Made by a program: the position numbers and the translations under genes. The notes under the pieces are model-generated. The model made no database searches and was not told the origin of the DNA. It saw nothing but the letters and a program-made list of their open reading frames with translations. From positions 1,313,937,046 to 1,314,001,045 of the forward strand of contig CM068367.1 of assembly GCA_034769895.1 (NCBI GenBank): a stretch of DNA of 64,000 nucleotides, given 5' to 3'. Positions 45,411 to 60,059 of the stretch are shown one piece after another (positions within the stretch are counted from its first letter, which is position 1; each line of letters opens with the position of its first letter). The DNA is from Magicicada septendecula. Lineage: Eukaryota; Arthropoda; Insecta; Hemiptera; Cicadidae.

Positions 45411-47554
45411 TTACTTCAGGTGACCATGTAGATTAAATGGTATAATCTTCTCACGCGTCTTATAAGTGAAAATATATCTGATGATATCTGATAAATCTGT
45501 GTTGACGTCAACTGTATCTCGCACATCTGGAATGTGATCGGTTTTCAAACAGCCCGTGTAACTGAAATGTCAGACGGTTGAGCTGAGCGAACCACGTGCG
45601 ACCACCTCGTTTGTCTCTGTCACCTGGATGTGGGCAGGAAAACGCCGTTTAACCGTATTGACATAATTATTATTTATTATTATTACGGCGAACAGGATTC
45701 ACCTTGTAGGCTACTCCGCGGTGGCATGTGGTTGATGAACGAGCCGCGGCCGATCGTCATCATTAGAAGGTACATTGTTCACCGCGGCATGACATTCCCT
45801 ATATGGCTGCGCCGGCGTTTCCAACTTGTCCGCTCACCCTTAACATTTAACGTATACTTTTGCTGTGGCAGTTTCCTTAATAATTATACAACGTGTTATA
45901 CATTTTCTATTCGCAAGCACTTGTCTGTTCTCCAGTACTTCACCAATCATTTCTGTGCAGAGCCTTTCTACAACCATAATCAGCTTATGGATCCCCCATC
46001 AATAAAGAACCAGTTTCATAATTGATATTAGGAGTTTGGTCAATCAAGTATCAGTATTAAATGTTGCTAACAGAGTGCCTTTTTATTTTACTGTTTCCAT
46101 ATTCGTATGTAAATAAGACATGTCGGTGTGAGGAATGCGAACGGCTTTTTAGAATTACGTAAGGAGACGAATCGCTCACTCACTCACTCATCTCTTCGGG
46201 AAAACTAGAACTGATGTGCCACAGTGTAGCGTGTTAGAACCAATTGTACAGAGTGTTTCAAAATGTGGTACCAAACTTCGGGACATGATTCTACTCGTTA
46301 AACTGTGGGAAACATGCCGAAAAATATACACGTTTATTGAGACCCGGTGACCAAACAGATTGGTCACTTCGCTAAGAAACGAAAATAATTATACTGAATC
46401 CAAATGCTCGACGTCCAAGGTCTTTCCAGAAGTATCAACAGGATTAAACCGAAATGAAGTGTTTAAAAGCAACGTACTGTAAATAGTGCCTGATAAAGTG
46501 TAAACGTAAGTATACCAAGTATGATACTACGCAGTATGTACCAATACGTTTAGTTTTTGTGTTCATGAAATAAGTCATGCAAATTACTTAAAATTTGTAA
46601 AGGCTATTTACAGATGAGATCGATTTAATTTCCATTATGATACACTTTCTGGGGTTAACAATCTTCCTGTAAATTCTCAATAAAGATCGAGAAAATCTTC
46701 ACTCTATTCTTAATAAAACTCGGCAGAAAATGTTTTACTTTATTGTACTATTTCAAACTGACGCAGGAAATGTTTTCGATTTTCTTTGCTAATCTAGTCT
46801 TGATTAGTCTGACGAATAAGATCAGTCAAACTACGTGTGAATGACAAACGCTCGCTCAATCGTTCATTGATAGTTTTTCAACGATTTAGGAGCAGATAAG
46901 TCAGAAACCGTAGATGAGTAATTCTCGATCTACGTCGACGTAAAGATGCGCCAGGATTAAAACATTCCACAGCCGCTTTTGTTTCGAAGTGTGAGACAGA
47001 AGATGTTACAATTTGCGATGCGACGGAAATGCTACAGAGAATGCCCCCCGTGGCGACCCGGTTTCACCGCTGATTGGCTCCGCTTTGTTTCTTATCAATC
47101 GTATATGACTCAACAAAGAACATTGTTTTATAACTTCGCAGTCGCTTTGTTCTTCTATTCTCTGTGACCTTTGGTGGGAACATCTTTGAGCGACTTATTA
47201 CAGCGTTATTGTATTGAACGCAACGAATCACTCACTCTAGCTTTGCTCGCGCCAGTTAATTACTAGCTTCGTATATGCCGGTGTATTTTTGCGAAAGTTG
47301 TTATTGTTGTTGTATAGTCCACGTCACTGCATAGTAATGTTGGTGTAGTGTATAGGTCTACATTGTTTTACGACTGGCGCTTGCCAGCTGAATAATACCT
47401 CTCTGTAAAGGGTTTGTCTGCAGTAACAATTTCGATGCCTGACATACCATGATCCGATTTCCTTATCCTCCACACAAAGTTAAGTGTAATTAGAATGTAA
47501 CTCTCTGCTGTCCGTCTCATCTGAACTCATTAACCATTTTCAGTTTTCAGTCAA
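45411..47554. other. Unassigned sequence
   Basis: No gene recognised. A 131-codon plus-strand frame at 45630-46025 has no recognisable features. ACAGAGTGTTTCAAAATGTG near 46250 resembles the start of some Tc1/mariner-like elements, but no opposite end was found. Confidence 0.4.
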
Positions 47555-48025
47555 TATTTGGACTTAAGCCCTTCGTTTTTTTGCGCCATTTAGTTCTGTC
47601 ATATGTAATTCTAGTCCATTCCAGGCCAGCAGTATTTTTTAGACTTGATGTACTGGGTTGAAAAATATTCTTGAAGCTTCCCCACAAAAGATATCCATTC
47701 AAAAATTTGTTGGACCATCTCCTATCTTTATAAATGATTACTTGACGTGTAAAGTTTCACTTTAGTTTGCTTCTGCTTTAGACGCGGGCCATTCGTTTCT
47801 CCTTCGATTCTGATCTTAAATTTTATTCTCAAAATGTTGAGATCTATCGTTCCCTGGATACCTCTTAGTCTTTCCATTGATTGTTTTGTTTATGAAAGTC
47901 CGTATGTTGCTATATAACGTTTAGTCTTTCCGGTGACTACTTTGTGAGCGACCATATCTGTGCTTCGTAAGCTAAGAACGAAGATTTACAGGAGCGTTTC
48001 CTGTCCTTTAGTGTGTGGTTTTCCA
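47555..48025 (-). pseudogene. LINE fragment (RTE-like C-terminus), heavily decayed
   Basis: Minus-strand reading, with many frame changes, gives YEAQIWSLTK, MERLRGIQGTIDLN, KIRIEGETNGPRLK and WTRITYDRTKWRKKTKGL. This is the order WSLTK, MER..LG, I..R, DR..W seen at the end of insect RTE-like proteins. Confidence 0.55.
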
Positions 48026-48089
48026 AAGGCAGCGTAAGCTAGCTTACTCTGTCGTCCATAAAATAATTTGTTCGTTCGAAAAACAAATT

Positions 48090-48540
48090 ATGACACCTTA
48101 GGGCAAGGTCTAGAAAATATTCTTAGAGACTGTGGATTTATGATCAACCATAGAAAATCGAAGATCATGGAAATCGACCGTGGAAATTCTCAAAGTGTCT
48201 TCCGAAATAAGAAAGTTTGAATTGGTGGAGAAATATATGAACGAATGATGGAAGTACTGCTGTGTTACAATCGACAAATGTTCTGTACGATCAGAAATGG
48301 TAAAGTCAAAGTGGAAAGCAGGACAAAGTGGAAACATTAAAGATCAGTAGAAATGAATCTTACCCTTCTTCTTGTCTCAGAAATTGCAAATGTATCTCAA
48401 AAGCAGATCGTTAGACAATGAAACCGAAAACTTATAGATACCTCTGAAGTATGGTTCTGGCGCAGGATGCGGGGATATGTACAATTACGAGGCACATTAA
48501 TGCATTTGTAATTAAAGAAATTATTCAACAATTCTGTAGC
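48090..48540 (+). pseudogene. LINE reverse transcriptase fragment, decayed
   Basis: Plus-strand GLENILRDCGFMINHRKSKI, IGGEIYE, then DTSEVWFWRRMRGYVQLRGT with stops. The first part resembles the segment after the catalytic motif (G..IN..K.K.M); the second resembles the WFWRRM stretch of the thumb. Close to, but on the opposite strand from, the fragment at 47555. Confidence 0.55.
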
Positions 48541-49854
48541 GTAGGAAATTAATGAATATAAACATAGACAAGTATTTCTATAACAAACACTGCATTCGTT
48601 CCCTAAGTACGTTCTCCGTTCTTATCAGTTTTCTCAATTTGTAGCTTCCATTTATCTTATTTCTATCGAAGCTTCTACTACGTTTATCAAGATCTTCCAG
48701 ATATTTCTCACCTTCTCCTGCCTGGTCTGGGACACCGATGTGATAAGTTCGCTGTCCATTTGACCCGAGTCTGCTCGTCTCACACGTCTGTACTTCATCA
48801 TTCGTGGTTTTTCTTTATAACCTAGTGGCTCTATTACCACGAGGCTTAGAGTTTTGTTGGTTGGACTGTTTGTTTAACTTTACATTGTTTTAATTTTGCT
48901 TCTGTTATTTTTGTTTAATAAATAAAGTTTCTGCTTCATATGTTAAAATGTTGTGCATAAAAAGATAATTGAGTTTTTTTTGGGGGGGGGGGAGTGTAAC
49001 GTAAGAATGACAACGTGAAGAGGTCAGTTAGGTGTTCAATTGAGAACCGAAGATAAAATAGACGGAAGCTACGAGTTGGAAGGACATAGCATCAAAATTA
49101 CTAGATATGGCGTGTAACTGAAACTAAAAAAATAAATAAATACAAAAAATAAAAACAGAAAACCGAAACAGATTGAAAGCTATAAGGAATAGAAAAGACA
49201 ACTAACTTCATATTAGCACGTCAAAACGAAATTATGTTGAGCTAGAGATCATAATATTACGCTTTCGATTATGGGGCGGGCGTTAAGTTGCCGAAGTCGG
49301 TCTCGTTGTATTGGTTGCAAATCTGATGAAGCTTAAAAACTGATTTTTGTAACGTGACAGAACGATTTTCATATTACTAGTAACTTAATTTTTACTCATG
49401 AGCTTGTGCAGGCAGAAGCTTTGCAAGCGGAGTCGTGTAAAAACCTTTAAAACCTTGTGTTTTGTGATTGTTTTGTTTTAAGAAACATAATTGTTGTGCA
49501 AATGGCAAATGCGCTAGAGATTCAATACACTCCGACACGCAATCCCTGAATGGTGTTTATTCTCGAGTTTTATGGCTCCATTTCAGATTACACCTTTCTG
49601 TTTATTGTCTGCCGTGGGTTGTGTTTTTACGCAGCACGGAGAGTCTGAGAATGGACACGCTAATGTCTTTTGTATTTTTTGCACTAAGAATGCAAATACA
49701 AACTGTGATTTACGTGAAAAGAGGAGACGGCAATCAAGTTCCAGTACCACATCCAAAGCCTGTTTACGAACAAGATTGAAGCGTTTTTATGAGAATATTT
49801 TGCAAAATATAAGTTTTTATAAACGACCGGAGCGAGTTTGCAATTTTAATTCAA
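48541..49854. other. Unassigned sequence
   Basis: No recognisable gene. Two overlapping plus-strand frames (49468-49779 and 49572-49928) contain a cysteine-containing CIFCTKNANTNCDLREKRRR stretch that I cannot assign. Confidence 0.4.
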
Positions 49855-50250
49855 ACGTTTGGTATTTGTCTGTCTGCCTCTCCGTCTGTCTATCTATTAG
49901 TTGGGATGTGTCTCCTGATAATTTTTGAACGCTTCAATTGATTTTCGTGAAATTTGTCAAGCACATTGTTATTTTACCCCCGCAGAGCCGTATTGTTCTC
50001 GAGCTTCCCAAAAATGAGGCGGGGGGGGGGGAATGTGACGGGTGAAAATTTTCATAAAGTCGTAAGTTGAAGAGAATTAAAGAGTATTTTAATCAAAATA
50101 TAAATATTGTGTTTATAGTTTTGAAAATGTCGATAATCAGATTTTGGATCAGGTTAGTATTAAGGTTAGTATATATTAGTTACCTGGGTTGTAATATCTC
50201 ATATGGAACTGATATTGATTGGGATAGTAAGCTAACAAAATTTTTAGTGC
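49855..50250 (+). repeat. Interspersed repeat family X, partial copy
   Basis: Shares the TGTCTGTCTG start, the AACGCTTCAATTGATTTTCGTGA block and the following G-run with 1140-1850 and 52240-52860, then diverges. Confidence 0.5.
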
Positions 50251-52239
50251 GGATAGGTAATAGTGATTATACTATAACCAGCACCCCGACGACAGGTAAG
50301 CTAGAGACGCTACTTTTGGTATTAATAAAAACAAATCCACTGTCGAATCCGTAAACAGTGTTGTTGGTACAGCTGTTTTGTGGCAGTATTTAGTTCGTGT
50401 GCTAATAAAGCAGACAACATTTATTTTATTTAGAAACTTCTTTATATGGAAAATTCTATTTTGCGGTTAGAGAACGACGACAGAGTTTACCTACAGACGT
50501 TTAAGCAATAATAAAGTGTAGTAGTTTACGAATAACCGTCTGCGCATACGTACGGTACACGAAACATGTCTGGTACGCCCACTGCTACACGTCTGTGCTA
50601 TCCCAGCTGGGGACAAACGCGAGCTCAGCACCACAAGTGGTTATTAATGTTATTACACCTAATACTATTCTTATTATTACGAACCGCTTCTTCACTGTGA
50701 ATTGATACATAACCCGACTATGTATGTATGACGGGAATAAGTACACAATAATACAGACTCCCATAAACTTACAAATAAAGGAATGAATTCTGTGTCTTCT
50801 AGCCAGACATGAAATAATCTTCTGCAAAGCTCAGCTGCAGTAATTATATGAAGTGTGTCATTTTTTATTCATTTTAAAAAAATATAAGCAGGTTAACAAC
50901 ATGAGCAAACATCTAAACAAATAACAACGAAGCTGAAGCCTGCCGTGACTGCATGTACTTAGGAATAGAGTTTGAGAGATGACAGAGAATAAAAAACTGG
51001 TAAAATAAAAAAATGGTGTGTCATGGAACACACGCCAGAAGAGAGAACTTCAGTGTCAAGTTGCGGGTGAACTGATTCACGTGTAATAGTTTGCTGGCGG
51101 GTTAGGGCTTCTTACTTCTCTTCTGGCAATGGTTCAGCGGAGCTTATATTCAGACTTTGTCCGATCAGCCTTTAAGGCTAGGATCTTTGATGATCTCGGT
51201 CTTCCCATGGTACCTCCCCTAATCTTCATCTCTTCAAAGAATAATCCACTATTTCCTTCATGATGTGGTCTCACCTCTCTTTACCTATCTTTGAGGTCCA
51301 CTCTGTAAATATTAGTCTACTTCTTCTCTTTTCTTCTAATAAGGTCATGCCGTATCCTTACCATATCTTCAGTGTACCTGTTTACACTACCATCCTTCTT
51401 CTAATTTCCAGTCTCCTTGTTAGTCCCCGCACCTTAACTAATATTCCATCTCTGTTGCTTGAATCTTCTTCTGGGATTTTTTATTAATTATCCGGTCTTT
51501 TGGAGCATCTCGTTACGCTTAGCAGTACGGTCACCAATATCAGGTTCTCAGATTGTGATGCGTTTATTGCGTATAGCATAACCCAAATCTACAGGGTTTA
51601 GTTGTTCTTATACACAATTCCCCTATTTATTTCTTTCTCTTTGGCTGCGATTTTCTTACTCTATCCTTTTGTAAAATATGATTAAATTTCAATCTATTTA
51701 ATTAATATTATCCTAATTAGTTGTTTACATAATGCTAAAGCTATACAATAAACTATTGTGGGTAGTTTCATAGTAAACGTATGCTCAGAATTATTCGTGT
51801 ATTGTTTCAGCTCAAGTGTTTACCGCTGGGCCGACTACACAGTATCGCACTCATTCCAACACGTCTGAATCCAAAGACGTCTTGTTGTAGTCTCATACGT
51901 ACCTAATTACGTAGTGAACAATATTTTTTGTTACGCTAACTGATTCGTAGTTAATTCCTTTGTATGCGCGCTCGTGTGCATCATTCTTTTTACTGAAGAT
52001 TATTTAGGCAGGTAGATGATATTAATTTGAAATTATGAATCTATCCCTTCAAAAACACAACTATCGTAAGGTGGTTAGCCTTTGTTACGTACAGTTAAGA
52101 AACGTAATTTCCCAGTAACTGTACCCTAACCATATTTTTGATGTTTTGAGTACGCGATAGTGCCGATACGTCACGTTGTGAAGAAGAAGAAGTGTACCAA
52201 TTATTGAACGAGTGAAGCGAGTTCTCAGTTTTAAATCGA
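50251..52239. other. Unassigned sequence
   Basis: No gene recognised. The pyrimidine-rich stretch at 51150-51480 could be an antisense LINE remnant, but no diagnostic motif was found. Confidence 0.4.
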
Positions 52240-52860
52240 CCGTTTCACAATTGTCTGACTGTCTTCTTTGAGTATGTGCCACGATAACTTCTGGACACAT
52301 CAACCGATTTTCATAAAACTTGACATTCATGTCAATACATTTATCTTATAGAACACTGTTGATCCTTCCAAAAATAAGAGGGGCGGGAGGAAAAATGTAG
52401 TACCGTAGTTAAAGTTGTGAAAAAATTGCAAAAATCCATGTGGGGTATCACATTACAGGTAATTTAAACCACAATATGAATACAGTGTTTGTTTTTGAAA
52501 ATTTCAAAATTTGTGGACGTCAGGGTCCAAAAATTGGGCGAAAAGTTTGGTAAAATCGCAAAATCTCGTTTCTGGTATCAAAGAGAATTTTAACTAATAT
52601 CTGAAGTGTAATGAAGTGTTAGGTTTTGGAAGTGTTTCGAATATTTAGTGTTTATTGTACGATTGTGTGATTTACGATTTATTGTTATATTTTTACAGAA
52701 ATAGTAGAGACATTTAGGGGTTTTGTGTAGAGAAGAAAGGGATTTCTGTAATTTTTCCCATAATTGATAAATTATCTAACATCAAAATTTATGTAATAAT
52801 AAAAGTACTTCGTTCAAATTAGTGAGGGAGTTCTGAAGCTCAGGGATCATACTAGTAAAT
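52240..52860 (+). repeat. Interspersed repeat family X, copy 2
   Basis: Matches 1140-1850 block for block (CATCAACCGATTTTCATAAA, ATGTGGGGTATCA, AACCACAATATGAATACAGT, ATTTTAACTAATATCTGAA, ACAGAAATAGTAGAGA, end near CATACTAGTA). Confidence 0.6.
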
Positions 52861-54334
52861 ATTTTATTGCGAATACAAAGCGTAAGGTACATAATGGCTT
52901 AATGCGCTAAGGTTAGGTAAGAATTTTGTATTCAGTTTATTGTTTAAAGAAAATAAAACTCATGATTTAGAAAAACATAATGTTTAGTAAGTAAATACGA
53001 TGATTGTAATACATTTGGATGCAATCTAAATACGTGTAAAACCAACGCAGCTGAAAGCAAACGTAACTAAACTAAACACTGTTGTGACATGCCAGTGTTT
53101 TCTTGTTCCTCATTCATAAACATGCTGAAAATCGCTAAAAGGTTGTTCATATTGTATTTATTTTATGACTATACATTTTGATTTAAGCCTAACCTACGAA
53201 ACTAACCTTGAGCACGGAAACATTACTTTTTTTACGTAAACATTGGAAGAATACGCACAGTATACATAAAGAAAATACTGCACATGTGGTGCGGAACAAG
53301 AAAAGAATCGAAAACCACAAATGGATTTGGGCGTAAAAAAATGTGTAAAATTTAATGTTTAAGGGAAAAGCAAGTTCTGTAGCGTTATGTGAGACATGAA
53401 CCAGTTTCAATGGAATGGGCGGCTTTACTTCCAGTTGTTTTTTTTTTTGTGATTTGTACAAAAACGAGTAGGCCAATTATTTTAAAGGATGTGTTGGTTT
53501 TTCTGTGTTCTTCCAGTTTGCCTGTTAACATAACAACACCATGTTTTGCTGTTACACGAAAGTTTAACATATAATGTTTATAGAAACGCTTCGTATAAAA
53601 CATACACAGCAATGAACAGCGACTAAGACCGAAAACAATAAATTTAATAGCATAAAACAGTGAATTAACACGATTTCTGTAATTATAATCGATATTCACT
53701 ATGCATCGATATAGACTATCGAATAATCGAAATATCGAAAATTAGTGCAGTTACGGTCATTGGGAAAGAACCAAATTATGTTACCCTTAATTGTTTACCA
53801 AGTTCCGGTTGATCAGATAGTAACAACAAAGTGATAAACTGCCACTTCGGGATTAGTAAAAATTCAGTGTTATAATTATTTAATCTAATTAATAAAGTAA
53901 AGAAAAAATAAACACAAACATATGGGAATGGTAAGAGGCATCCACGTTGTTTTCCCACAACAATGGTGTTGACACAGTTAATCAAAATAATTTTCCTTTC
54001 CATAAAGCCCTCAGAATAACAGTGTATGCGTATTTAATGCAAATAGCGTTAAGTTGTCAGGCGTAGCATAATCCAGAGGCAAAAGTAAGTACGGTATAGT
54101 CTACTTCGTCATTTCCTTGAGCGCTGTTATGTTATCATTTTCTACCCGCCCTCTTTTGTTATCGTCTGCTCTCTTTTGTAAATAATTCTTATGTATTTTT
54201 CTATTTTTACTGTATGTTATGACACGGCGCTTATTGGTGATTAACCGAACTCGACATGTTAAAATTAAGTAACAAACGTAATACTCGGTTTAGGAACGTG
54301 CTGGCCACAATAATTTACTTTTTTGTGCACGGCT
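52861..54334. other. Unassigned AT-rich sequence
   Basis: No recognisable gene or element; frames at 53189-53476 and 53385-53699 overlap and have no family features. Confidence 0.45.
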
Positions 54335-55040
54335 CGAGACGACATCATCATCGTCATAATCGTGGATGGTGTCAGAGCCCTCGGTGGGCCATAGCCTCCT
54401 TCAAGACATTACTCCAATCGTCACCATCCATTTCTTTCCGTCGCCACCCTCTCACTCCAATGGTTCGTAAGTTCTTTTCTGTATTATCCAAGAATCTTGT
54501 TCTTGGTCTTCCTCGCTTGCACTGGCCAAAAGGCCTCCCCAACAATGTTTTCCAGTAGGGTCGTCTTCGTGTGTTCTCATAACATGGCCAACCTGCCTGA
54601 GTCTACTTATTCTAATTATTTTCATCAGTATCTGGCCCCTGGAAGAGTTCCAAGATGTACATTCGCCTCCAAGACCCATTTTTATAACAAGCCTCATAAA
54701 CTTTCTTTAAAACTTCGAACTCAGGACATCCCAACACTGACTGATCTCTTCTCGTGTGCGTCCATGTCTCACTACCACACGTCAACACTGTCTTACTAGT
54801 GCTTCATACGGTTTGAATTTCGTTGAGCTGCAAATATTTCTCGATCTTTTGTGAGGCATTAGGGCAAAGTAGCATCTATTCGCTGATATGATTTTATATT
54901 TTGTTTCTATTGACGTGTTGTCACTAGAAACGAAGAGATCCAAGAAATACGAAGTCATTAATAGATTCTACCATCTTCTCATTGATGTTAAGAAATTGCT
55001 GCCTGTGTAGGTACAGAACTAGTCGTCTGGGACGACAGCC
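54335..55040 (-). pseudogene. LINE-D fragment (RTE-like C-terminus)
   Basis: Minus strand: EKMVESINDFVFLGS (about 54925-54970), further on KIIRISRLRQVGHVMRTHED, DPTGKHCWGGLL, and LWPTEGSDTIHDYDDDDV at the 3' end. YLGS-type motif, GHVMR..DD and an ATC-rich tail are typical of RTE-like 3' ends. Broken by stops and frame changes. Confidence 0.65.
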
Positions 55041-56409
<1,369 letters not shown>

Positions 56410-57060
56410 TTCAGAACGGAGATAATCTATAAAAAACTCAAAGTCTTATTATTGGAAACAATACTCAGCAATTTTTTCAAGTCAGCAGTTTTAGTGCAAA
56501 TAAGGTAAACTTTCTAAAATAGCCGTTTTCTAGTTTTGGCCTCGAAAAATTCGAGTAACTGGCCCGATTTCCGCACTCCGAATTATCCACTGTTTTGTAA
56601 AAATTCTGATGAGAGATTTTAAATAAATTGTTGGTGTCCTGAAATGTTAAATATTGTTCACTGATGTAATCTCTTACATCAGTAAACAATTAATGTAGGC
56701 CTACATGTTACTGCCCGGTATTTCATTCCGCCGGTTACGTTCTTGAGTCGCTGCCGCTGCCGGTGCCGTCCCGTGCTGTTTGGGGTCCACTTTGCGACTT
56801 CCGACTGCGTAGCGAGGCATTAACGCCACGTACAACTGACTCTTCTTTTTTTAGTAGGAATGTATTTCTAATAATAAACTTACCTTTATAAGCTTTTTAA
56901 ATATCTGTAAACTCTTTATGAGGTAGGAGTGTAAGGTAGATTTCAAAGTAATGTGAAAAAATCTTTGGAATCGCTTGATTAAATCCTGGACCTAAAGCCT
57001 AGTGTTGCGTTTCAGGACGTGACAGTAGAACATTGCAAATAAATTGAAAAATTTACCACA

Positions 57061-57366
57061 AAAACTTAATTTTCCAAATCTGGAGGACCCCTACTAAGTG
57101 GAACCCGGAGCGGTCCGCCCCCTCTGCTCCATCATTAGTCCGCTACTGCCCTTCCAAATTTGTAAAGTTTTGGAGAGAAAATGACGTCGACGTCTGGAAG
57201 CGAATACATCTGTGAAGATGTGTTCTCAACAATGAACTTAATCAAGAACCATAGTGTAAGTCGCCTCACAGATTGCTTCCATAACTAAGTTAGCAACAAC
57301 TCAGCTCGATGTGGACGTTCTTGCTTTAGTAGCTTCAGCAGATCGACTTATTGAGGATTTTATGTA
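57061..57366 (+). pseudogene. hAT transposase C-terminal fragment (GTF2IRD2/ZBED-like)
   Basis: Plus-strand SGSEYICEDVFSTMNLIKNH, SVSRLTD, then (after a frame change) LATTQLDVDVLALVASADRL and I, ending IEDFM with TAA. This is the hAT C-terminal dimerisation segment (Y.CE..FS.MN..K...R..LTD). Just upstream (57063-57150) sits sequence resembling a hAT end (GGTCCGCCCCCTCTGC, TAGTCCGCTACTG), which may belong to another copy. The rest of the transposase is missing. Confidence 0.65.
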
Positions 57367-57816
57367 AATATACAATGTTTAACATGTTTCTTATAACTTC
57401 ATTAGTATACTGATACAGTAAAGATTGTACTGATAAAGATAAGTAGTGAGATATGTAGAATGTGCAAATTACCTCTTTTTACTTATTTACGTTTAAATAC
57501 TGCCTTTTTTATTTTTACGATACTTGTGGAAAATTTATCGCTTATGATACGACCCGCCGGTACGGTTTTGATTTTAATTATGGCCCTCACGCGCTTCTAA
57601 TTTGAGCTTTTAATGAACCCGATTAACCTATAGTTTCTCAGTGTAGACTATTGACAAACAAGCATAAGGTGTGCGTTCAGAGGCGTATTTACGGGAGGAG
57701 GACAAACATGACCGAACCCCCACCCCAGAGGGTTGAAAAAAGTTGAAGAATTCTGTTAATCTCTTAATTTGTGTATGCTGTTTTATTATATTTAAAGCTG
57801 TGTATGCTAATATAGT

Positions 57817-58470
57817 TTTTTTATTAGCGGGGGGTCCTACATTCTATGCCGCATCCCGAATTTCGATCGCCATTTCTCCCTATCCTTCCAGTCATCATCT
57901 TCAATAGCTCGATCTCTCATGCTTTTCCTAATTGCTGTTCCCCATTGTGTTGTCAGTTTTCCTTTTCTTTTCCTGTTTTGTGGTGTGTGAGTCAATGCTT
58001 TCTTTGGCCATCGCTTCTCCTCCATCCTCATTACACGATCATACCATAGCAACTGTCTGGATTCTATTCTTTCTGCTGTTGTAAATACGCGCCCTGGTTT
58101 CCTTCTTATATCTTCGTTTCTAACATGTTGCATTCTAGAAATATTACACGCTCTTCTTAAGAAGTCCATTCTACGGTTTCTATCATCTTTTTCTCTTTAT
58201 CTGAAAGTTAACAGCATTCGCAGCTAAAAGTTAAAATGGGCTCTACAATAGTTGTGTAGATTGTCAGTTTAGTTTGGAGTTTCATTTTGTTCGACCAAAG
58301 TAACGAGTTTAGCAAACGAATAACCTTGTTTCCCTGTTTTATCCCATTTTTGATGTCATTTTTTGTTGTTCTATCTTCTGAAAAAATGCTTCCCAAATAT
58401 TTGAATTCGCTACACATTCCGATTCTATGGATTTGCAGATCTGGGTCTTCTTCTTGCGTGTCTCTTATAA
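57817..58470 (-). pseudogene. LINE-E insertion (RTE-like, 5' truncated)
   Basis: 14-bp target duplication TATGCTAATATAGT at 57803-57816 and 58471-58484. Minus strand: EFKYLGSIFSEDRTTKNDIK, GIKQGNKVIRLLNSLLWSNK, IYTTIVEPILTFSCECC, then after a frame break MDFLRRACNISRMQHVRNED, IRRKPGRV, ESRQLLWYDRVMRMEEKRWP and REKWRSKFGMRHRM. This is a standard RTE-like C-terminus. Confidence 0.85.
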
Positions 58471-58983
58471 TATGCTAATATAGTAACTCTTTTTTAAGTA
58501 TACAAACAGGATTATTACACAGCATTTGCGTATAGGCTACGTTTGAAATATGAAATGTAGGAAAATCAAGTCAGTCAATAAGTATCTTCTAAACAATGTT
58601 GCAATAACGCTTATTTTCATTGTGTTATTACTGTTTAATAATGGGATTGATTTTAGGATTTTGTCACACGTTTTGATCTCCACTTGAGAACAAATCAAGA
58701 CTGAATAATTATAAATTGTGAAGGTCTTGCTCACGGCAATGCAACAAATGGAATTACAAAGAAGTAGTCTCTTTTGTCAGAACAAGGAGCAGGGAGGTCA
58801 CATATTTCTCTCAAAGCTTAGAGGTGACTGTTCCTCTTTTTTCTTAAGGCAGTCTTTATATATAATCATAATAATTATAATTCCAACTTTTTCATGTACA
58901 TTAAACTGCGAAAGTCAGATATTGTATAAAATAATTAAGTATTTCATGAAATATTTGACTGATTTGCCTCATAGCCTCCTTTT

Positions 58984-59900
58984 CTCTCTTCTAGGTTAGC
59001 AGCCCATATAGGCTGGTTGGCAGCAGCTCGCCATTCTTCATGCTTCTCTGCTTTTCTTTTCAACTCACAATATGACGTGCAGCTCATATCGAGCATAAGC
59101 TGTTTCGTGTAGTCTAAACGCGGTCGAGCTCTTTGATTCTTCCCTTCAATTGTTCGTTCTATTATTCTCTTAACCAACCCATTGTGTCGTAGTATATATC
59201 CTGTAAACTTAGCTCTTTTGCCTTTAAATTTCACAGAAAGCTCTTCTCCTCCTGAGCTCTTCTAACGACTTCCTCATTCGTTATCTTCTCTCTCCAGCTT
59301 ATCTTGAATATTCTCCTGTAGCACCAGGTCTCAAATGCTTGGAGTCTTTTCTTGTCACTTTCTCCAATTGTCCAAGATTCACTCCCATATAGGGCAAAAC
59401 TCCACACGTATGTCTTTACTAGATTCTTCCTTATTTTTAGGCTGATAGTGTTTGAAGTTAAGAGGTTTTTTTTTGTTTGTTGAAAGCAATTTTAGCCTGG
59501 TTAATTCTGCTTATAATTTCCTTACTCCTACGTCCATCACTTGTGATTTAACTTCCTAGATAGTTATATTCTTTGACTGCCTGGAGAACATTATTTCCAA
59601 GAGTTATTTTGGCTGGACTTTCTTCCTTCCGACTACAGACTAGTACTTTGGTCTTTTGTTCATTTATTTTCATATTGAATTCATTCTTCATTACTTGAGC
59701 CATTGTGTCAAGACTCTTTTGTAGATCTTCGTTGCTCTTTGCAGTTACTGTTATGTGATATGCGAACCTAAGCATGTCCACTTTTACCCCGTGAATGTTT
59801 ACTCCGAAATGGGTGTCTTCCCTTACTCTATCGATCGCTTATTGGATGTAGACAGAGAACATCCCTGTCTTACTCCTTTCTCAATGTTCGCTTCCTCTTT
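58984..59900 (-). pseudogene. LINE-F insertion (RTE-like, 5' truncated)
   Basis: 13-bp target duplication ATAGCCTCCTTTT at 58971-58983 and 59901-59913. Minus strand starts within the reverse transcriptase (ANIEKGVRQGCSLS, motif B), then MLRFAYHITVTAKSNEDLQK, where the catalytic FADD has become FAYH, then EQKTKVLVCSRKEE, VLQAVKEYNYLGS, and after breaks GYILRHNGLVKRIIERTIEG, RPRLDYTKQLMLDM and KRKAEKHEEWRAAANQP. Loss of both catalytic aspartates and the frame breaks make it dead. Confidence 0.85.
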
Positions 59901-60059
59901 ATAGCCTCCTTTTAAGTACTGCTAAAATGGCTTAAGTATAGTAAAGTGGCTTAAGACTAGTAACGTTGATTAGTCTTAACTTGTTTTTCTTTTCGTATGA
60001 AACCGACTCGATCGGCCCCCTCCCCAAGGAAAAATTCTAGATACGGCACTGTATGCGTT

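Larger units (their letters stand above)
57678..60051. mobile_element. hAT element hosting two LINE insertions (2374 bp)
   Basis: Left end CAGAGGCGTATTTACGGG, right end on the minus strand CAGTGCCGTATCTAGAATTT. The flanking 8-bp duplications TGTGCGTT (57670-57677) and TATGCGTT (60052-60059) have one mismatch. Only ~140 bp at each side and ~490 bp in the middle are the element itself. The rest is two LINE insertions with their own target duplications. No hAT coding sequence is visible. Confidence 0.7.

Noticed and set aside
46245..46290. ACAGAGTGTTTCAAAATGTG as a Tc1/mariner-like terminus
   Set aside because: No inverse partner or transposase sequence nearby; may be a lone fragment.
49572..49928. 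Possible exon with cysteines (CIFCTKNANTNC)
   Set aside because: No recognised domain, no clear splice context, and two overlapping frames of similar length; left unassigned.
51150..51480. Pyrimidine-rich strand as an antisense LINE coding fragment
   Set aside because: Translation on the minus strand gave basic, RT-like sequence but no diagnostic motif such as YADD, RQG or GHxxR.
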